A DNA stretch of 64,000 bases from CAXWPM01 sp965206125 (GTDB lineage: Bacteria > Acidobacteriota > Terriglobia > 20CM-2-55-15). Below the pieces are notes generated by a model. That model saw only the letters and a list, made by a program, of their open reading frames with translations. It searched no databases and was not told the origin of the DNA. The DNA lies in NCBI GenBank assembly GCA_965206125.1, contig CBDBIN010000046.1:372001-436000 (forward strand). The letters run 5' to 3'. The position numbers and the translations under genes are program-made. Of the stretch, positions 42,521 to 52,094 are shown one piece after another (position 1 is the first letter of the stretch; each line of letters opens with the position of its first letter).

Positions 42521-43849
42521 ATGTTTGTCAGGACCAGCACCGGAATCGAACTTGCGGGCGACGACCTCAGGGTGGCCGTCGTCCAGCTCTGGTTCGGGAA
42601 GTTCCGGCTGATCCGAAGCGCTTCCATCGACGGTTTCCGGAGCCTCTCGCCCGAGGAGCAAACCGAATCGATCCGCTCGCTTTTCGCGCGACATCGCATT
42701 CCGACCTCGCGCGTGTGGGTGACGCTCGCGCACGATTGCGGCATCGTCCGACAGGCGGACCTGCCTTCCGCCGCCGCCGGAGACATTGCGGAAGCGGTGG
42801 CGCTTCAACTGGATTCGTTCTCGCCCTGGCCCCTCGAGGACATCTACTGGGACTGTTCGAACGCCAAGCCTTCCCGGGCGGACAAGACCATCAAGGTTTC
42901 GATAGCCATTATCCCGCGCGAGACGCTGGACCCCTGGGTGGAATTGCTTCGTTCTGCGGGCGTGCACCTGGCCGGCGCCTCGCTTGCGCCTCTGGCGTGG
43001 GGACATGCGACCCAGACGCTGTGGCCCGAGGGCCGGACTGTCGTTCTTGGATGCGAGCCCGACTACGTCGAAGGAATGCTCAACGACGGCGGCCGTCTCG
43101 TTTCGGTCACCGACAGAGGCTCGAACACAGCCGGGCAGGCCCGGGCTTCCATGCAAAGGATCGCGGCCCTTGGACGGCTTTCCCCGGGGGAGGATGTGCG
43201 GCTGATCGTCCATGGCGCCTCGTCCGAGGAGCTCGATTCGGAACAACTGCGCCTGCCCATGGAAGGCGCCCCAGAATCAGCGGTCCGCAAGTTTGGGGCG
43301 ATCGCGGCTTCGCTGGCCGGGATAGGGAACAGCGCCTTCTCGACCAACCTGATGCCCGTCGCGACCCGATACCGGCCGAGTCACGTCAAACTCATCCCGA
43401 CGTATGCGCTTCTTGTGCTTCTCGTCGTGATGGGCGCCGGTTTTCTGGTTCGCGAAGGCTATCAGAACGTGACGTACGCGGCCGAGGTAGATGCGGAGAT
43501 CCAGAACGTGTCGCGGCAGGTTGCCGAGATTACCGAGATGGAGGCCGAGCTCAACCTGTTGAACGACGAGTACGAAGCGTTGGTCGGCCACATTCGGAGC
43601 CGGGATTCTAACCTCGAGGCCCTGCGTGAGCTGGCGGTCGTGATGCCGTTCTCCACCTTCCTGTCGGACTTCCGCTATCAGCCCGGAGTGATCACGATAA
43701 CCGGTTTCTCCGAGACACCGTCCGAACTGCAGCGGCTGATCGACGAGAGTCCGTTGTTCGCCGATGTCGAGTTCACTGCGGCCCTCGTACGGGATTCGTC
43801 CGGCAAAGACCGTTTCACGATTCGGGCGAGAATCGAGGCCGCCCAGTGA
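42521..43849 (+). CDS. gspL: Type II secretion protein GspL-like (PilM/PilN-type fusion)
   Basis: 442 residues. The N-terminal 300 residues are an actin-like PilM/GspL cytoplasmic domain (TGIELAGDDLRVAVVQL; VALQLDSFSPWPLEDIYWD). A single transmembrane helix follows (LIPTYALLVLLVVMGAGFLV, about residues 285-305), then a coiled-coil and PilN-like ferredoxin-fold domain (VSRQVAEITEMEAELNLLNDEYEALV ... MPFSTFLSDFRYQPGVITITGFSETPSELQRLI). It should recruit GspE to the inner membrane platform. The stop overlaps the GspM start by four bases. Confidence 0.87.
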   Translation: MFVRTSTGIELAGDDLRVAVVQLWFGKFRLIRSASIDGFRSLSPEEQTESIRSLFARHRIPTSRVWVTLAHDCGIVRQADLPSAAAGDIAEAVALQLDSFSPWPLEDIYWDCSNAKPSRADKTIKVSIAIIPRETLDPWVELLRSAGVHLAGASLAPLAWGHATQTLWPEGRTVVLGCEPDYVEGMLNDGGRLVSVTDRGSNTAGQARASMQRIAALGRLSPGEDVRLIVHGASSEELDSEQLRLPMEGAPESAVRKFGAIAASLAGIGNSAFSTNLMPVATRYRPSHVKLIPTYALLVLLVVMGAGFLVREGYQNVTYAAEVDAEIQNVSRQVAEITEMEAELNLLNDEYEALVGHIRSRDSNLEALRELAVVMPFSTFLSDFRYQPGVITITGFSETPSELQRLIDESPLFADVEFTAALVRDSSGKDRFTIRARIEAAQ

Positions 43850-44430
43850 AGATCGAACTGCGCGAACGGGACCGTCGGGCGCTCATCGGGCTGGCCCTCG
43901 CTCTGGCGGTTTATCTCACGCTCGACATGGCGTTGCTGCCGCGATACGACACGCTCGCCGCGGCCCAAGAGCTGGTGTTGACCAAGGAAGACCAGCTGCG
44001 GAAGTACCGGCGTGCCGTGCTGCGCCAGGGCCAGTACCGGGGATTGACCGAAGATGCGCGACCGCGGATTGCGGAGTTGGAAGACGTCCTGATACGCGCC
44101 GAGACCGAAGCGTTGGTATCGGCCGAGCTGCAATCCGAAGTGGAGCGCGCGAGCCAGGATGCCGGAATCGGAATCTCGGAAAGGAATGTCGTGGGCATCC
44201 GGCGCTTGGACGATTTCTTCAGCGAGGCCACGATGACCCTCGAATTCCAGTGTTCGCCGACCGAACTAGTGACTTTTCTGTCCGGGTTGCGCTCTTCGTC
44301 CAGCTTGATCTCGGTCCGATCGGCCGACATCCGGCCTGACCGCGTCGTCCACCAGATGCCCAATGACGGCGACCTGAACCGAACACTGCGCGTCAACCTG
44401 ACCGTCGGCGCCTTGACGCCGAATTCATGA
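43846..44430 (+). CDS. gspM: Type II secretion protein GspM-like (PilO-type)
   Basis: 194 residues from GTG 43846. A short cytoplasmic start, a transmembrane helix (RALIGLALALAVYLTLDMALLP), a coiled coil (AAAQELVLTKEDQLRKYRRAVLRQ) and a PilO-like ferredoxin-fold domain (LQSEVERASQDAGI ... SPTELVTFLSGLRSSSSLISV). Together with GspL it forms the inner-membrane assembly platform. Sequence conservation is low; the call rests on layout and position. Confidence 0.8.
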   Translation: MKIELRERDRRALIGLALALAVYLTLDMALLPRYDTLAAAQELVLTKEDQLRKYRRAVLRQGQYRGLTEDARPRIAELEDVLIRAETEALVSAELQSEVERASQDAGIGISERNVVGIRRLDDFFSEATMTLEFQCSPTELVTFLSGLRSSSSLISVRSADIRPDRVVHQMPNDGDLNRTLRVNLTVGALTPNS

Positions 44431-45143
44431 TGCGAACCTCCAAACGGCTTCTGCTGGCCAACCTGGCCCTGGTCGTCATGCTCGCAGCGGGCGGGGCTCG
44501 ATTTTACGACGACTGGCTCGCCTACGGTGAAGCCCACCAGGTGTCCGGCGTGCAACCGGAGCCAGAGCCTGCACCCGCAGGCTTGTCCGAGCTGAGCCTG
44601 CCTGCCTCGATCGATGAATGGAGCGATGTTGCCGTCTATAACCCGTTCAGTTTCGACAGGTCGGACACGAGCGAGCCGCGACCGGAGTCGGAAGCTCCGA
44701 GGGGACCCATCCCCGTTCTGTACGGAACGATAGCGATCGGTTCGGAGAAGACCGCTCTCCTCGTATCGGGCGAATCGCCCGATAGCCGTGCCTACCGGCC
44801 GACAAGGGTCGGGGAACAGATCGACGGATGGACGCTCGTGGAGGTCGACGACAAGTCCGTCGTCGTCGAAATGAACACCGTGCGGGAGACCGTCATAATG
44901 AACGATCCCGCCACCAGAGTTCGCAGGCAGTCCGGCAGGACCACGACGCGGAACCAGAACCGGCCCACGGCCAATGTCGTTGTGGCCGAAGAGCCGAGCG
45001 CCGCGGGCCGTCCCGTCCAGTCCGGGTCCCGCCAGACGATGGCTCCGTCATCCACCGCCGATCCGGAGCCTGAGGCGCCCCCGGGCTACCGCTATATTGA
45101 CACGCCATTCGGACGAAGAAAGGGTAAGGGTCCTGGAAGATGA
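44427..45143 (+). CDS. gspC: GspC-like inner-membrane protein with HR-type domain
   Basis: 238 residues, overlapping gspM by four bases. One N-terminal transmembrane helix (LLLANLALVVMLAAGGARFY), a Pro-rich linker, then a small beta domain typical of GspC homology regions (YNPFSFDRS; PIPVLYGTIAIGSEKTALLVSGES; YRPTRVGEQIDGWTLVEVDDKSVVVEM). The tail from about residue 165 is basic and Pro/Arg/Ser-rich, ending GYRYIDTPFGRRKGKGPGR, longer than usual and probably disordered. It would connect the inner platform with GspD. No PDZ domain is present, so it is a short GspC. Confidence 0.75.
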   Translation: MMRTSKRLLLANLALVVMLAAGGARFYDDWLAYGEAHQVSGVQPEPEPAPAGLSELSLPASIDEWSDVAVYNPFSFDRSDTSEPRPESEAPRGPIPVLYGTIAIGSEKTALLVSGESPDSRAYRPTRVGEQIDGWTLVEVDDKSVVVEMNTVRETVIMNDPATRVRRQSGRTTTRNQNRPTANVVVAEEPSAAGRPVQSGSRQTMAPSSTADPEPEAPPGYRYIDTPFGRRKGKGPGR

Positions 45144-47155
45144 ACAAGCTGACATTTGCAGTCACAGCCCTGATAGTTAGCGCGATGTTCCTGAACGGGG
45201 CGCCGCTGGCGGCGCAGGCGGGCGATCCCCCGCCAACTCCGCCCGAAGAGGCTTCCGAAGAGGCCGCCGCCGAGGTAGCACAGGACCCCGACGTGCCCTT
45301 GGACGACGAAGATTCCCCAGTCCTGCTCAACTTCGACGACGTCGACATCTATGCGGTGATCCGCATCATCGCCGACGCGCTCGAGTTGAACTATGTGATC
45401 GACCCTTCCGTCGCCGGCACTGTAAACATCACGACTTCGGAGTCCCTCCGGAGATCGGACCTCATGCCGATCCTCGAGACCGTCCTCAAGATCAATGGCG
45501 CGACGATCATCCAGACCGGAAACTTCTACCAGATCATCCCGTCGAGTACCGCTATCCGGGAGCCGCTGGAGATTCAAGACCCGCCTCGCGGGATCACGCC
45601 GGACGACCGGATCGTCATGCGTGTCGTCCGGATGAAGTACGTTCGGGCCGCGGAAATGTCCACGCTCCTGACGCCGTACCTGGGCGAAGCGGGAAACATC
45701 GTCGTCCACAGCTCCGGGAACATCCTGCTGATCACCGACCGGATCGGAAACCTTAACAAGCTGCTGGGCATCATCGATATCTTCGATTCGGGCGTCTTCG
45801 AGGGCGAACGAGTTCGGATGTTTCCCGTCGAGAACGCGTTTCCCTCGGACCTGATACCCGATCTGCGGTCCGTGTTTTCAGGCTACGCGCTGTCGGTCGA
45901 CGCGACCGCAATAAGGTTCGTGGCTATGGACCGACTGAATGCGATTCTCGTCGTGACCCCGAACCCGGCGGTCTTCCCTGAAGTCGAGAGCTGGCTGGCC
46001 CGGCTGGACCAGCCGCTTCAGACAGGAGGCGTCCAGAATTTCGTCTACCGCGTCAAGAACTCCAAGGCGGCAGACCTGCAGCGTGTGTTGAGTCAGCTCT
46101 ACAGCACGGGTGGTCCGATCATCCCGATCGCAACCACCGGTCAGGCCGCAGTACCCAACGGTCAGGCTGCCGGTCCCGTAGCGGCCACCCCCCAACCGGG
46201 CGGGTTCACTCAAGCGGACCGAGCCCTCCTCGGTGGAATCCGGATCATTGCCGACGTCGTCACGAACTCCCTCGTGATCCAGGCGACGCCTCAGGAGTAT
46301 GCCGAGATCGAGCGGGCGCTCCGGGAGCTGGACATCCTTCCCAGACAGGTCCTGATCGACGCGCAGATCTACGAGGTGGTCCTGGACGATTCGCTCGCCC
46401 TGGGAGTTTCGGCGACCCTTCAGAACCGTGGAACGCTGGCTGGGATCCAGGGAGTGAGTGAGCCCCAAACCAGGGCGGCGCTCACGGCTGCCGGCAACTT
46501 GGCAGTGGATACATTTGCATTCGTCGGGCGGACCCGGGAACTGGTTGCGTTTCTTACTGCATCCGAGAATCGCTCCCGGGTCCGCACTCTGTCCGCGCCG
46601 TCGGTGCTCGTCAGCGACAACATGCCGGCGAGCTTCGAAGTAGGCGCAGACGTGCCGATACCGACCACGTCGTCCATCACCCCCGTCCAGGCGGAGGGGA
46701 CCAATCTTTTTGCCCAGGAGATTCAGTTCCGGACGACCGGCGTCATTCTCGCCGTCACGCCTCAGATCAACGAGAGCGGCTGGGTCACATTGGAAATTTC
46801 TCAGGAAGTCAGCCAGGCCGGGACCAACAATACTTCCGACATCGTAGCGCCGGTGATCGGCATAGCTTCCGTGCAGTCTACAGTCGTGATCCAGGACGGG
46901 CAGACGATTGCCCTGGGCGGGTTCATCCGCGAGAGCACAGAGCGCACGCGGAGCGGTATCCCGGTACTCAGCCGCATCCCCGTATTGGGTGCGCTGTTCG
47001 GGTCCACGACCAACGGCACGAACCGTTCGGAGTTGATCATCCTGATCACTCCTCATGTCATTCTGACCCACGAGGACGCCGATCTTGCCACCGAAGAGTT
47101 GAAGCAGAAGCTGCGAGAAGTCCAAAAAATGATGGGCAGCAGCGATCCCCGCTGA
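45140..47155 (+). CDS. gspD: Type II secretion outer-membrane secretin GspD
   Basis: 671 residues with signal peptide (TALIVSAMFLNGAPLAAQA). N0 domain at about 55-125 (VLLNFDDVDIYAVIRIIADALELNYVIDPSVAGTVNI), N1-N3 repeats to about 410 (VHSSGNILLITDRIGNLNKLLGIIDIFD), and the secretin domain to about 650 (QVLIDAQIYEVVLDDSLALGVSA ... VPIPTTSSITP ... GVILAVTPQINESGWVTLEISQEVS ... GIPVLSRIPVLGALFGST ... LIILITPHVI). It forms the outer-membrane channel. No S-domain for pilotin binding is seen. Starts four bases before the gspC stop. Confidence 0.95.
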   Translation: MNKLTFAVTALIVSAMFLNGAPLAAQAGDPPPTPPEEASEEAAAEVAQDPDVPLDDEDSPVLLNFDDVDIYAVIRIIADALELNYVIDPSVAGTVNITTSESLRRSDLMPILETVLKINGATIIQTGNFYQIIPSSTAIREPLEIQDPPRGITPDDRIVMRVVRMKYVRAAEMSTLLTPYLGEAGNIVVHSSGNILLITDRIGNLNKLLGIIDIFDSGVFEGERVRMFPVENAFPSDLIPDLRSVFSGYALSVDATAIRFVAMDRLNAILVVTPNPAVFPEVESWLARLDQPLQTGGVQNFVYRVKNSKAADLQRVLSQLYSTGGPIIPIATTGQAAVPNGQAAGPVAATPQPGGFTQADRALLGGIRIIADVVTNSLVIQATPQEYAEIERALRELDILPRQVLIDAQIYEVVLDDSLALGVSATLQNRGTLAGIQGVSEPQTRAALTAAGNLAVDTFAFVGRTRELVAFLTASENRSRVRTLSAPSVLVSDNMPASFEVGADVPIPTTSSITPVQAEGTNLFAQEIQFRTTGVILAVTPQINESGWVTLEISQEVSQAGTNNTSDIVAPVIGIASVQSTVVIQDGQTIALGGFIRESTERTRSGIPVLSRIPVLGALFGSTTNGTNRSELIILITPHVILTHEDADLATEELKQKLREVQKMMGSSDPR

Positions 47156-47830
47156 ATGTACAAGGACAAGAAAGTCACCGTCGTCATTCCCTGCCTGAAC
47201 GAGGAGGAGGGTGTCCGGAAGGTTCTCAACGACCTGCCGAAGTTCGTGGACGAGGTCATCGTCGTCGATAACGACTCGACCGACCGGACCGCAGCCGTCG
47301 CGCGCGAACTCGGCGCGATAGTCGTGGACGAGATGAACCGGGGGTATGGCAGTTCCTACAAGAGGGGTTTTTCGCACGCCACCGGCGACATCATCGTGAC
47401 GCTCGACGGCGACCATTCCTATCCCGTAGATGCCCTCAGCTACCTCCTGGAGGCGTTTCTCCACAGCGGAGTCGGTTTCCTGTCGACGTCCCGGTTCCCC
47501 GTCCTGAACCGGGAAGCCATGGGATGGAAAAACATGGTGGGCAACCGAATCCTGTCCTGGACGATGTCGGTTCTTTATCTCCGGTGGGTGAGCGATTCCC
47601 AGTCCGGCATGTGGGTGTTCCGTCGGGACATCCTCGACCGCATGAAGCTGACCAGCGACGGGATGGCGTTCAGTGAAGAGATCAAGATAGAAGCGATTCG
47701 TAACAGAGACATCGGGTTCCGCGAGATCTTCATCAACTACTCGCAGAGGGTCGGCGAGATCAAGCTCCAGCTCTGGCGCGATGGCGTCCGGAACCTTTGG
47801 TTTCTCTTCAGGAAGCGCCTTGCGCCGTAG
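47156..47830 (+). CDS. GT2 polyprenyl-phosphate hexose synthase-like (dolichol-phosphate-mannose-synthase type)
   Basis: 224 residues, beginning immediately after the gspD stop (TGA-ATG). The catalytic core VTVVIPCLNEEEGVRKVLND, EVIVVDNDSTDRTAAVA, VTLDGDHSYPVDAL (DxD-type site), GWKNMVGNRILSW and VSDSQSGMWVFRRDIL fits polyprenyl-phosphate glycosyltransferases such as Dpm1/GtrB, which load a sugar onto undecaprenyl or dolichyl phosphate. There is no C-terminal membrane helix, so it would be soluble like eukaryotic Dpm1. Its position in a secretion operon is unusual. Confidence 0.82.
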   Translation: MYKDKKVTVVIPCLNEEEGVRKVLNDLPKFVDEVIVVDNDSTDRTAAVARELGAIVVDEMNRGYGSSYKRGFSHATGDIIVTLDGDHSYPVDALSYLLEAFLHSGVGFLSTSRFPVLNREAMGWKNMVGNRILSWTMSVLYLRWVSDSQSGMWVFRRDILDRMKLTSDGMAFSEEIKIEAIRNRDIGFREIFINYSQRVGEIKLQLWRDGVRNLWFLFRKRLAP

Positions 47831-47869
47831 TTGCGGTCCGTACATCCACCATTGTGATAGGATTTGTTC

Positions 47870-50186
47870 ATGAAAACGGTCGCTAAACTGTTCGTCCTCA
47901 TGACGTTAATGTCCATGGCCGCTGCCCCACTCTCGGCGCAAGCGCTCATCTCGGCCGCCGGTGGCACGAGCGCCACGGTTGCGACGACCGGGCACGCTGA
48001 ACTGCTCGGGGAGTTTATTGTGTCTGTCACTTCGGGGACTACGGCTGCGGGAACCCTCGAGGTTGAAATTTCACCGGTCCGTCTCGCCAACGACGACACA
48101 AGCGGGATTACCGTCGATGGCACGGGGGGGCTGGCAGGGGCAACGATTCTGTCGGTCTTCGAGGATCAGGGCCTCATCCTGATCGATTTTCCTGGGGGGG
48201 GCCGTTGCAGGCGCCACGATCACAGTATCCGGCATGCGTGTTTCCGGATCCGATCCTGCGCTTGCGGACCTGAAGGCGACATTTGCAGTCTCGAACAACC
48301 TGATTCCGGCAGGCCAGGGAGAAGTCACGCTATTCGATGAAGTCGTTGAGGGACTGGTGGTTGACGACGACTCGGACGTTTCCTTCACGGTCCTGAACCA
48401 GCTTTTTGTCGATGATCTCGACGGGTTCGGGTTTCGGGAAGGGTTTGCAACCGCCTTCTCGGGGGCTGTCGGTACGCTCGGGCAGACGGTTGAAACACAA
48501 CTCATCGTCGAAATCACGGGGATTCCCTCAGGCGTGACCGTAACGTTTCCGGACACCATTACGAGCGGCGCGTCAGGAGCCACGTTTACGACCGAGAGCG
48601 GTGATGACGAGGCGGTCACCAGCAGCAGCGAGGCCCAGAGAGTCGTCTATGAGTACAGCGACGACCTGCCTGCCAGTGGTGACGAGGTCGACAATTTCAA
48701 CGTAACCCCCGAGGTCGAGTTCGGCGCGGACATCGGCAATGGAACCGCGATCATTCAACTCACGCTCGGACCGGAAGGAGCAGCAATCCCCGACACCGAC
48801 TTCCCTTCCACGGATATTCCCCGATTTACGGAAGAGCTGCTGCCGGCTGTGGAATTGCCGGAACCGACGCCAACAACGCTGCAGTTTCCGGTTTCGAGGG
48901 TCTCCACCGAAGTCGTGTTCGCGCTGACGAACACCGCGACTGGAGGAGCGGTCGTCACGCTGCGCGCCCGCGATGAAGACGGCAATCTCTCCGATGGGGA
49001 CGACGTCGCGGCCACCGCCGAGGCCACGCTGGCGGGACGGGAGACTCTTGTCTGGAGTCTCGAAGAACTGTTTGGTGAAGGTGCCGGACCGGACATCGTC
49101 GCTTCCATCGAGACCGAGTCGGTCAACGACGACCTCATCGGGACTACGATCTCTACGAGCGGGGGGGATCGGTTCGCAACGGCCCTGATCGACGACCGGA
49201 AGAGGCTCTATCTTCCTTTCCACCGTGCGAGGGCGACGGACGATCCTGAGGTGACCCTTCACAACGGCAACGATGCCGCCACCGAAGTCACTCTGACATT
49301 GCGGGACAGCTCGGGCGGAGAAGTCAGAGAAGTCGTCTCCTCTGTCGACACGCTGGCGGCATTGCGAGAATCCCTGACCGAGATCTTCGGGCTGGAAGCC
49401 GGCGCCTTGCCGCTGGACGGTTATCTCTATTTGGTGGCCGACGGCGAGATCCGAGCGAGCCTCGTCAACAACCCGGAAGGCCTGGCCGACGAGGTTCCTG
49501 GATTGCACACGTTCAGCCAAACCCGGCACATCCACCCCTACTTCGTGTTCGGGGCGGGCTGGAACACCATCCTGACGCTGATTAACACGTCTTCTTTGCT
49601 CAAGAACGTGACGCTCACGTTGCGTGACACGGACGGAGAAGTGATGACCGGAACCGCGGGAGTCCTCGAACAGATCGGTTCCAGGTCTCTCAAGGACTTC
49701 GACCTTGAAGAACTGTTCGGCGGGGCGAATCTTGCGGTCGGTTACCTGGATCTCGCCATCGAGGGCTCGGGCAATCCGTTCGCAAGCAACCCCCGCTTTG
49801 CGGGGATTGTGCGGATACAGACCGCCGATTTTTCGTCTGTGGCGCCGCTCCCGGTTGCCGCGACTACCGACTTCTTCCTCGCGCCGACCGCTCAGTCCGA
49901 CGACGAGTGGACCGGCCTGGCCATATTCAACCAGGCCGTCGAGGAGACCGTCGTGACGATCGCAGTATTCGCCGGCGACGGGACGAGCCTCGGAAGCGAG
50001 GACATCACGGTTGCTGCGAGAGCGGTCCAGATTAGCCTCGTCCGGGAGCTCGTGACCGATTCCGCGGACAACGAAGAAACCTACGTTCGCGTCACCTCAG
50101 ACGGCGGTACGATTAAGGTTCTTGCCTACAGAGGTTCGTCCGCTCTGGACGAAATGCTCTTCATCCAGGGGCAGGTGGCTCCCTGA
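47870..50186 (+). CDS. Secreted tandem-repeat protein, interrupted at a G8 tract (possible phase switch)
   Basis: ATG 47870 opens with a signal peptide (KTVAKLFVLMTLMSMAAAPLSAQA). At G8 (48194-48201) the frame is lost: frame 1 ends at 48340, while frame 2 carries on from the same tract (GAVAGATITVSGMRVSGSD) to 50186. With seven G the full protein would be about 770 residues. From about residue 320 it consists of four beta-rich repeats of 100-125 residues, each with the pattern LxLxNxxxxxxxVTLxxRDxDG ... LEELFG ... GYLxLxxxG, for example NTILTLINTSSLLKNVTLTLRDTDG and RSLKDFDLEELFGGANLAVGYLDL. The same pattern occurs in the 62011 protein. The N-terminal domain is Thr/Ser/Asp rich. No enzyme motif. 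A surface adhesin-like or secreted role is inferred. Confidence 0.7.
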
Positions 50187-50197
50187 CGCTTCTGTAG

Positions 50198-50216
50198 GGG
50201 CGCTCTATGAGCGCCC
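50198..50216. repeat. Hairpin of family C (GGGCGCTC-TAT-GAGCGCCC)
   Basis: Perfect 8-bp arms with a 3-base loop, preceded by TTCTGTAG. It is the same design as the units at 55822-56083. It lies 12 bases after the stop of the repeat protein and could help end or stabilise its mRNA, although no T-run follows. Confidence 0.65.
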
Positions 50217-50460
50217 AATGCCCCCCGGCCGTATCCTCCCTAAAGCTTGGATCTATTCTAGCGGAGGCCCCGGGGGCCGCGTTGCCATCGACCTCAGGAT
50301 CTCTTCAAGTTCTGCGGCCGTGTATCCCGGTCCGTCATCAGACGTCTCAACCAGTACGATATCCCTGGAAAGTCTCTTCATTCCGAACACGAGCTTCTGG
50401 AAGGTCAGCACCAGCGAAGTCCCCGTCGGTTTTTCGTCGGCGGGATGGTTAAGCCGGCAA

Positions 50461-50682
50461 CTAGTTGCCGAGGGTTTCGTCCGTTCCACGCGCCATCCCG
50501 ACCGGGTTGGGCAGCACCAGGACGTTGGCAGCCGAGGCGAACCCGGCGTAGTCCGTGATGAAGGCCTGCCCGTGGGCGTTGGTGAACTGGGCCTCGATGA
50601 AGATGTACCCGTTGAAGTCTTCGTCGGCGTCTTCGATGTCGCCGACTATCGCTAGCGAACCGCTAGGTTGTTCCGGTTCAAA
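50461..50682 (-). pseudogene. Gene remnant of a secreted repeat-protein family
   Basis: A minus-strand frame free of stops between 50682 and 50461 has no start codon and encodes about 73 residues. It reads SLAIVGDIEDADEDFNGYIFIEA, then QFTNAHGQAFITDYAGFASAANVLVLPNP. This xGYxxxxxxFxxAHGxAFIxD pattern is characteristic of acidobacterial secreted beta-repeat proteins, so this is probably the decayed end of a third such gene. It ends at a stop (50461-50463) and nothing upstream continues it. The family call rests on pattern memory, not on a search. Confidence 0.5.
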
Positions 50683-50951
50683 CTAAACTCGGTTGCGACG
50701 ACATCCTGTTTTGACGGACGCGCACCGGCAAGCAATCAGACCTTGGATCTATAACAGAAGCTCCAGCTTCTCGCCCAGAAACTGCGGGCAGCTAAACGAC
50801 GATACGCTACCACTCCCGCTAGGAAGTGTCAACCTAAACAATACGAAGGGCTTCTGTCGATTCGGGCCCTTCAGGTCGTACCGTTCAGCCGGTACGGCAG
50901 ACGAGTGTGCATTTCGCGAACCAACTCCTCGGATGAGCGTAACTACCTGAT
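50683..50951. other. Non-coding or degraded sequence
   Basis: These 269 bases, and the 244 bases at 50217-50460 on the other side of the remnant, contain only short unsupported frames with atypical composition. AT content is locally higher than in the neighbouring genes (for example CTAAACAATACGAAGG and GATTTAATTGGATAG). Combined with the gene remnant at 50461-50682 this suggests an old gene loss at this boundary between the two gsp blocks. Confidence 0.5.
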
Positions 50952-52094
50952 TTAATTGGATAGTGGTGTCTGGGCTGCGTTGAGCCGTGTGTCAGACCGA
51001 CTCGCACGGCGTTGGTGCCTGTAAAGAACCGACTCACTTGACCCGCGCCGGTGGTCACCTTCGGGTGTCGGCGCAGGGGTCGCTCGGGCTTTCGCGAATT
51101 GCGGGAACACATCGGTTTCGATCGTTGTGAGCAGGCTCCGTAGCTCCGGACTGAGGGTCCCCGGATTGACGACCACATCGATCCGGTAGGCGTGACTCAG
51201 CGACCGGAGGACGCGGCTTCCGGTCGGTTTTCCAACGGCAAGGACGGCCGGTGAGTTTCCCCGGTCGAAGCGCAACAGCGAGGTGCCTTCGAAGCCGGGC
51301 GGCAAGCCGACTCGTGTGGCGAGATCTGTTGCGTCGGCGAAGAAGCCCCTGGCGCGTTCGGCGACGATCCCGTCGGCATCGTCGGGCGTCAGTCCGGGCA
51401 GCGCGGCCAGCACCCATCGCGAAGCGAAATCCGGGTTGATGCCGCCGCCTTGGAGCGGTGTGTTCGCCAGGTGAGACGAGAGGCTCTCTCGAATATGAGG
51501 CCCGGAAGGACTTTCGATGACAGTCGGGAGAAAATCCTGGGTCTCGATCCAGCGTATGAGTGGAAGGTCCCCGACGCCGAGGCCTCCGTTACGTGGTGCA
51601 TAACCCAGGGGGGCGTAGAAGAAGCCTTCGGCGCCCTCCAATTGCGCCTGGTCGTTCGCGTCCCGCCAGTCGACAATGGCCTGCGCTATCCGGGAGCCCT
51701 TCTGTGGATCGCCAGTCCAGCTGCCGAAGAAGCGGGCCAGGATCTGGGGACTTGCCCTCGAGGGGTCGATCCTGCCGTTGTCGCTCTCGAGAAAGAGATC
51801 GACGGAGCCCTCCGGGAAATCGATTCGATACTGAATGCCGGGCGCCACAACCACGATGGGCAGGCCGTCGATGTTCTCGGCCGGGGTGCCGAGTCGGCGT
51901 GTCCCGAGGAAGTCGGCCATCTCTATCCCGGCCAGGGCAAGCCGGTCGGCGACGATCGCATCCCGCTCCGCCAGAGCCGTCTGTGCCTCGAGGCGTGCTG
52001 ACGCGGTCAGGCTCACTGCGACGGCGGACAGGATGATCAGCACCCACAGGACGGTGAGAAGCGCGAACCCGTTTTCGTTTGAACCTGTGTTCAT
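50952..52094 (-). CDS. gspK: Type II secretion minor pseudopilin GspK
   Basis: 380 residues from ATG 52094. The N-terminus NENGFALLTVLWVLIILSAVAVSLTASA has the prepilin-like site (NG|FALL) lacking Glu at +5, which is normal for GspK. The body holds the GspK pattern of helical SAM-like repeats, such as DNGRIDPSRASPQILARFFG, AIVDWRDANDQAQLEGAE and FASRWVLAALPGLTPDDADGIVAERA. The final 35 residues are basic and odd (GDHRRGSSESVLYRHQRRASRSD) and may reflect a 3' frameshift. It caps the pseudopilus tip with GspI and GspJ. Starts four bases inside the gspJ stop. Confidence 0.9.
   Translation of the reverse strand: MNTGSNENGFALLTVLWVLIILSAVAVSLTASARLEAQTALAERDAIVADRLALAGIEMADFLGTRRLGTPAENIDGLPIVVVAPGIQYRIDFPEGSVDLFLESDNGRIDPSRASPQILARFFGSWTGDPQKGSRIAQAIVDWRDANDQAQLEGAEGFFYAPLGYAPRNGGLGVGDLPLIRWIETQDFLPTVIESPSGPHIRESLSSHLANTPLQGGGINPDFASRWVLAALPGLTPDDADGIVAERARGFFADATDLATRVGLPPGFEGTSLLRFDRGNSPAVLAVGKPTGSRVLRSLSHAYRIDVVVNPGTLSPELRSLLTTIETDVFPQFAKARATPAPTPEGDHRRGSSESVLYRHQRRASRSDTRLNAAQTPLSN

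Noticed and set aside
45878..47845. 655-codon minus-strand frame opposite gspD
   Set aside because: Shadow of the secretin; its sequence has no hydrophobic core or known motif.
50693..50950. Plus-strand 85-codon frame
   Set aside because: No signal, motif or ribosome-binding site; lies in a decayed stretch.
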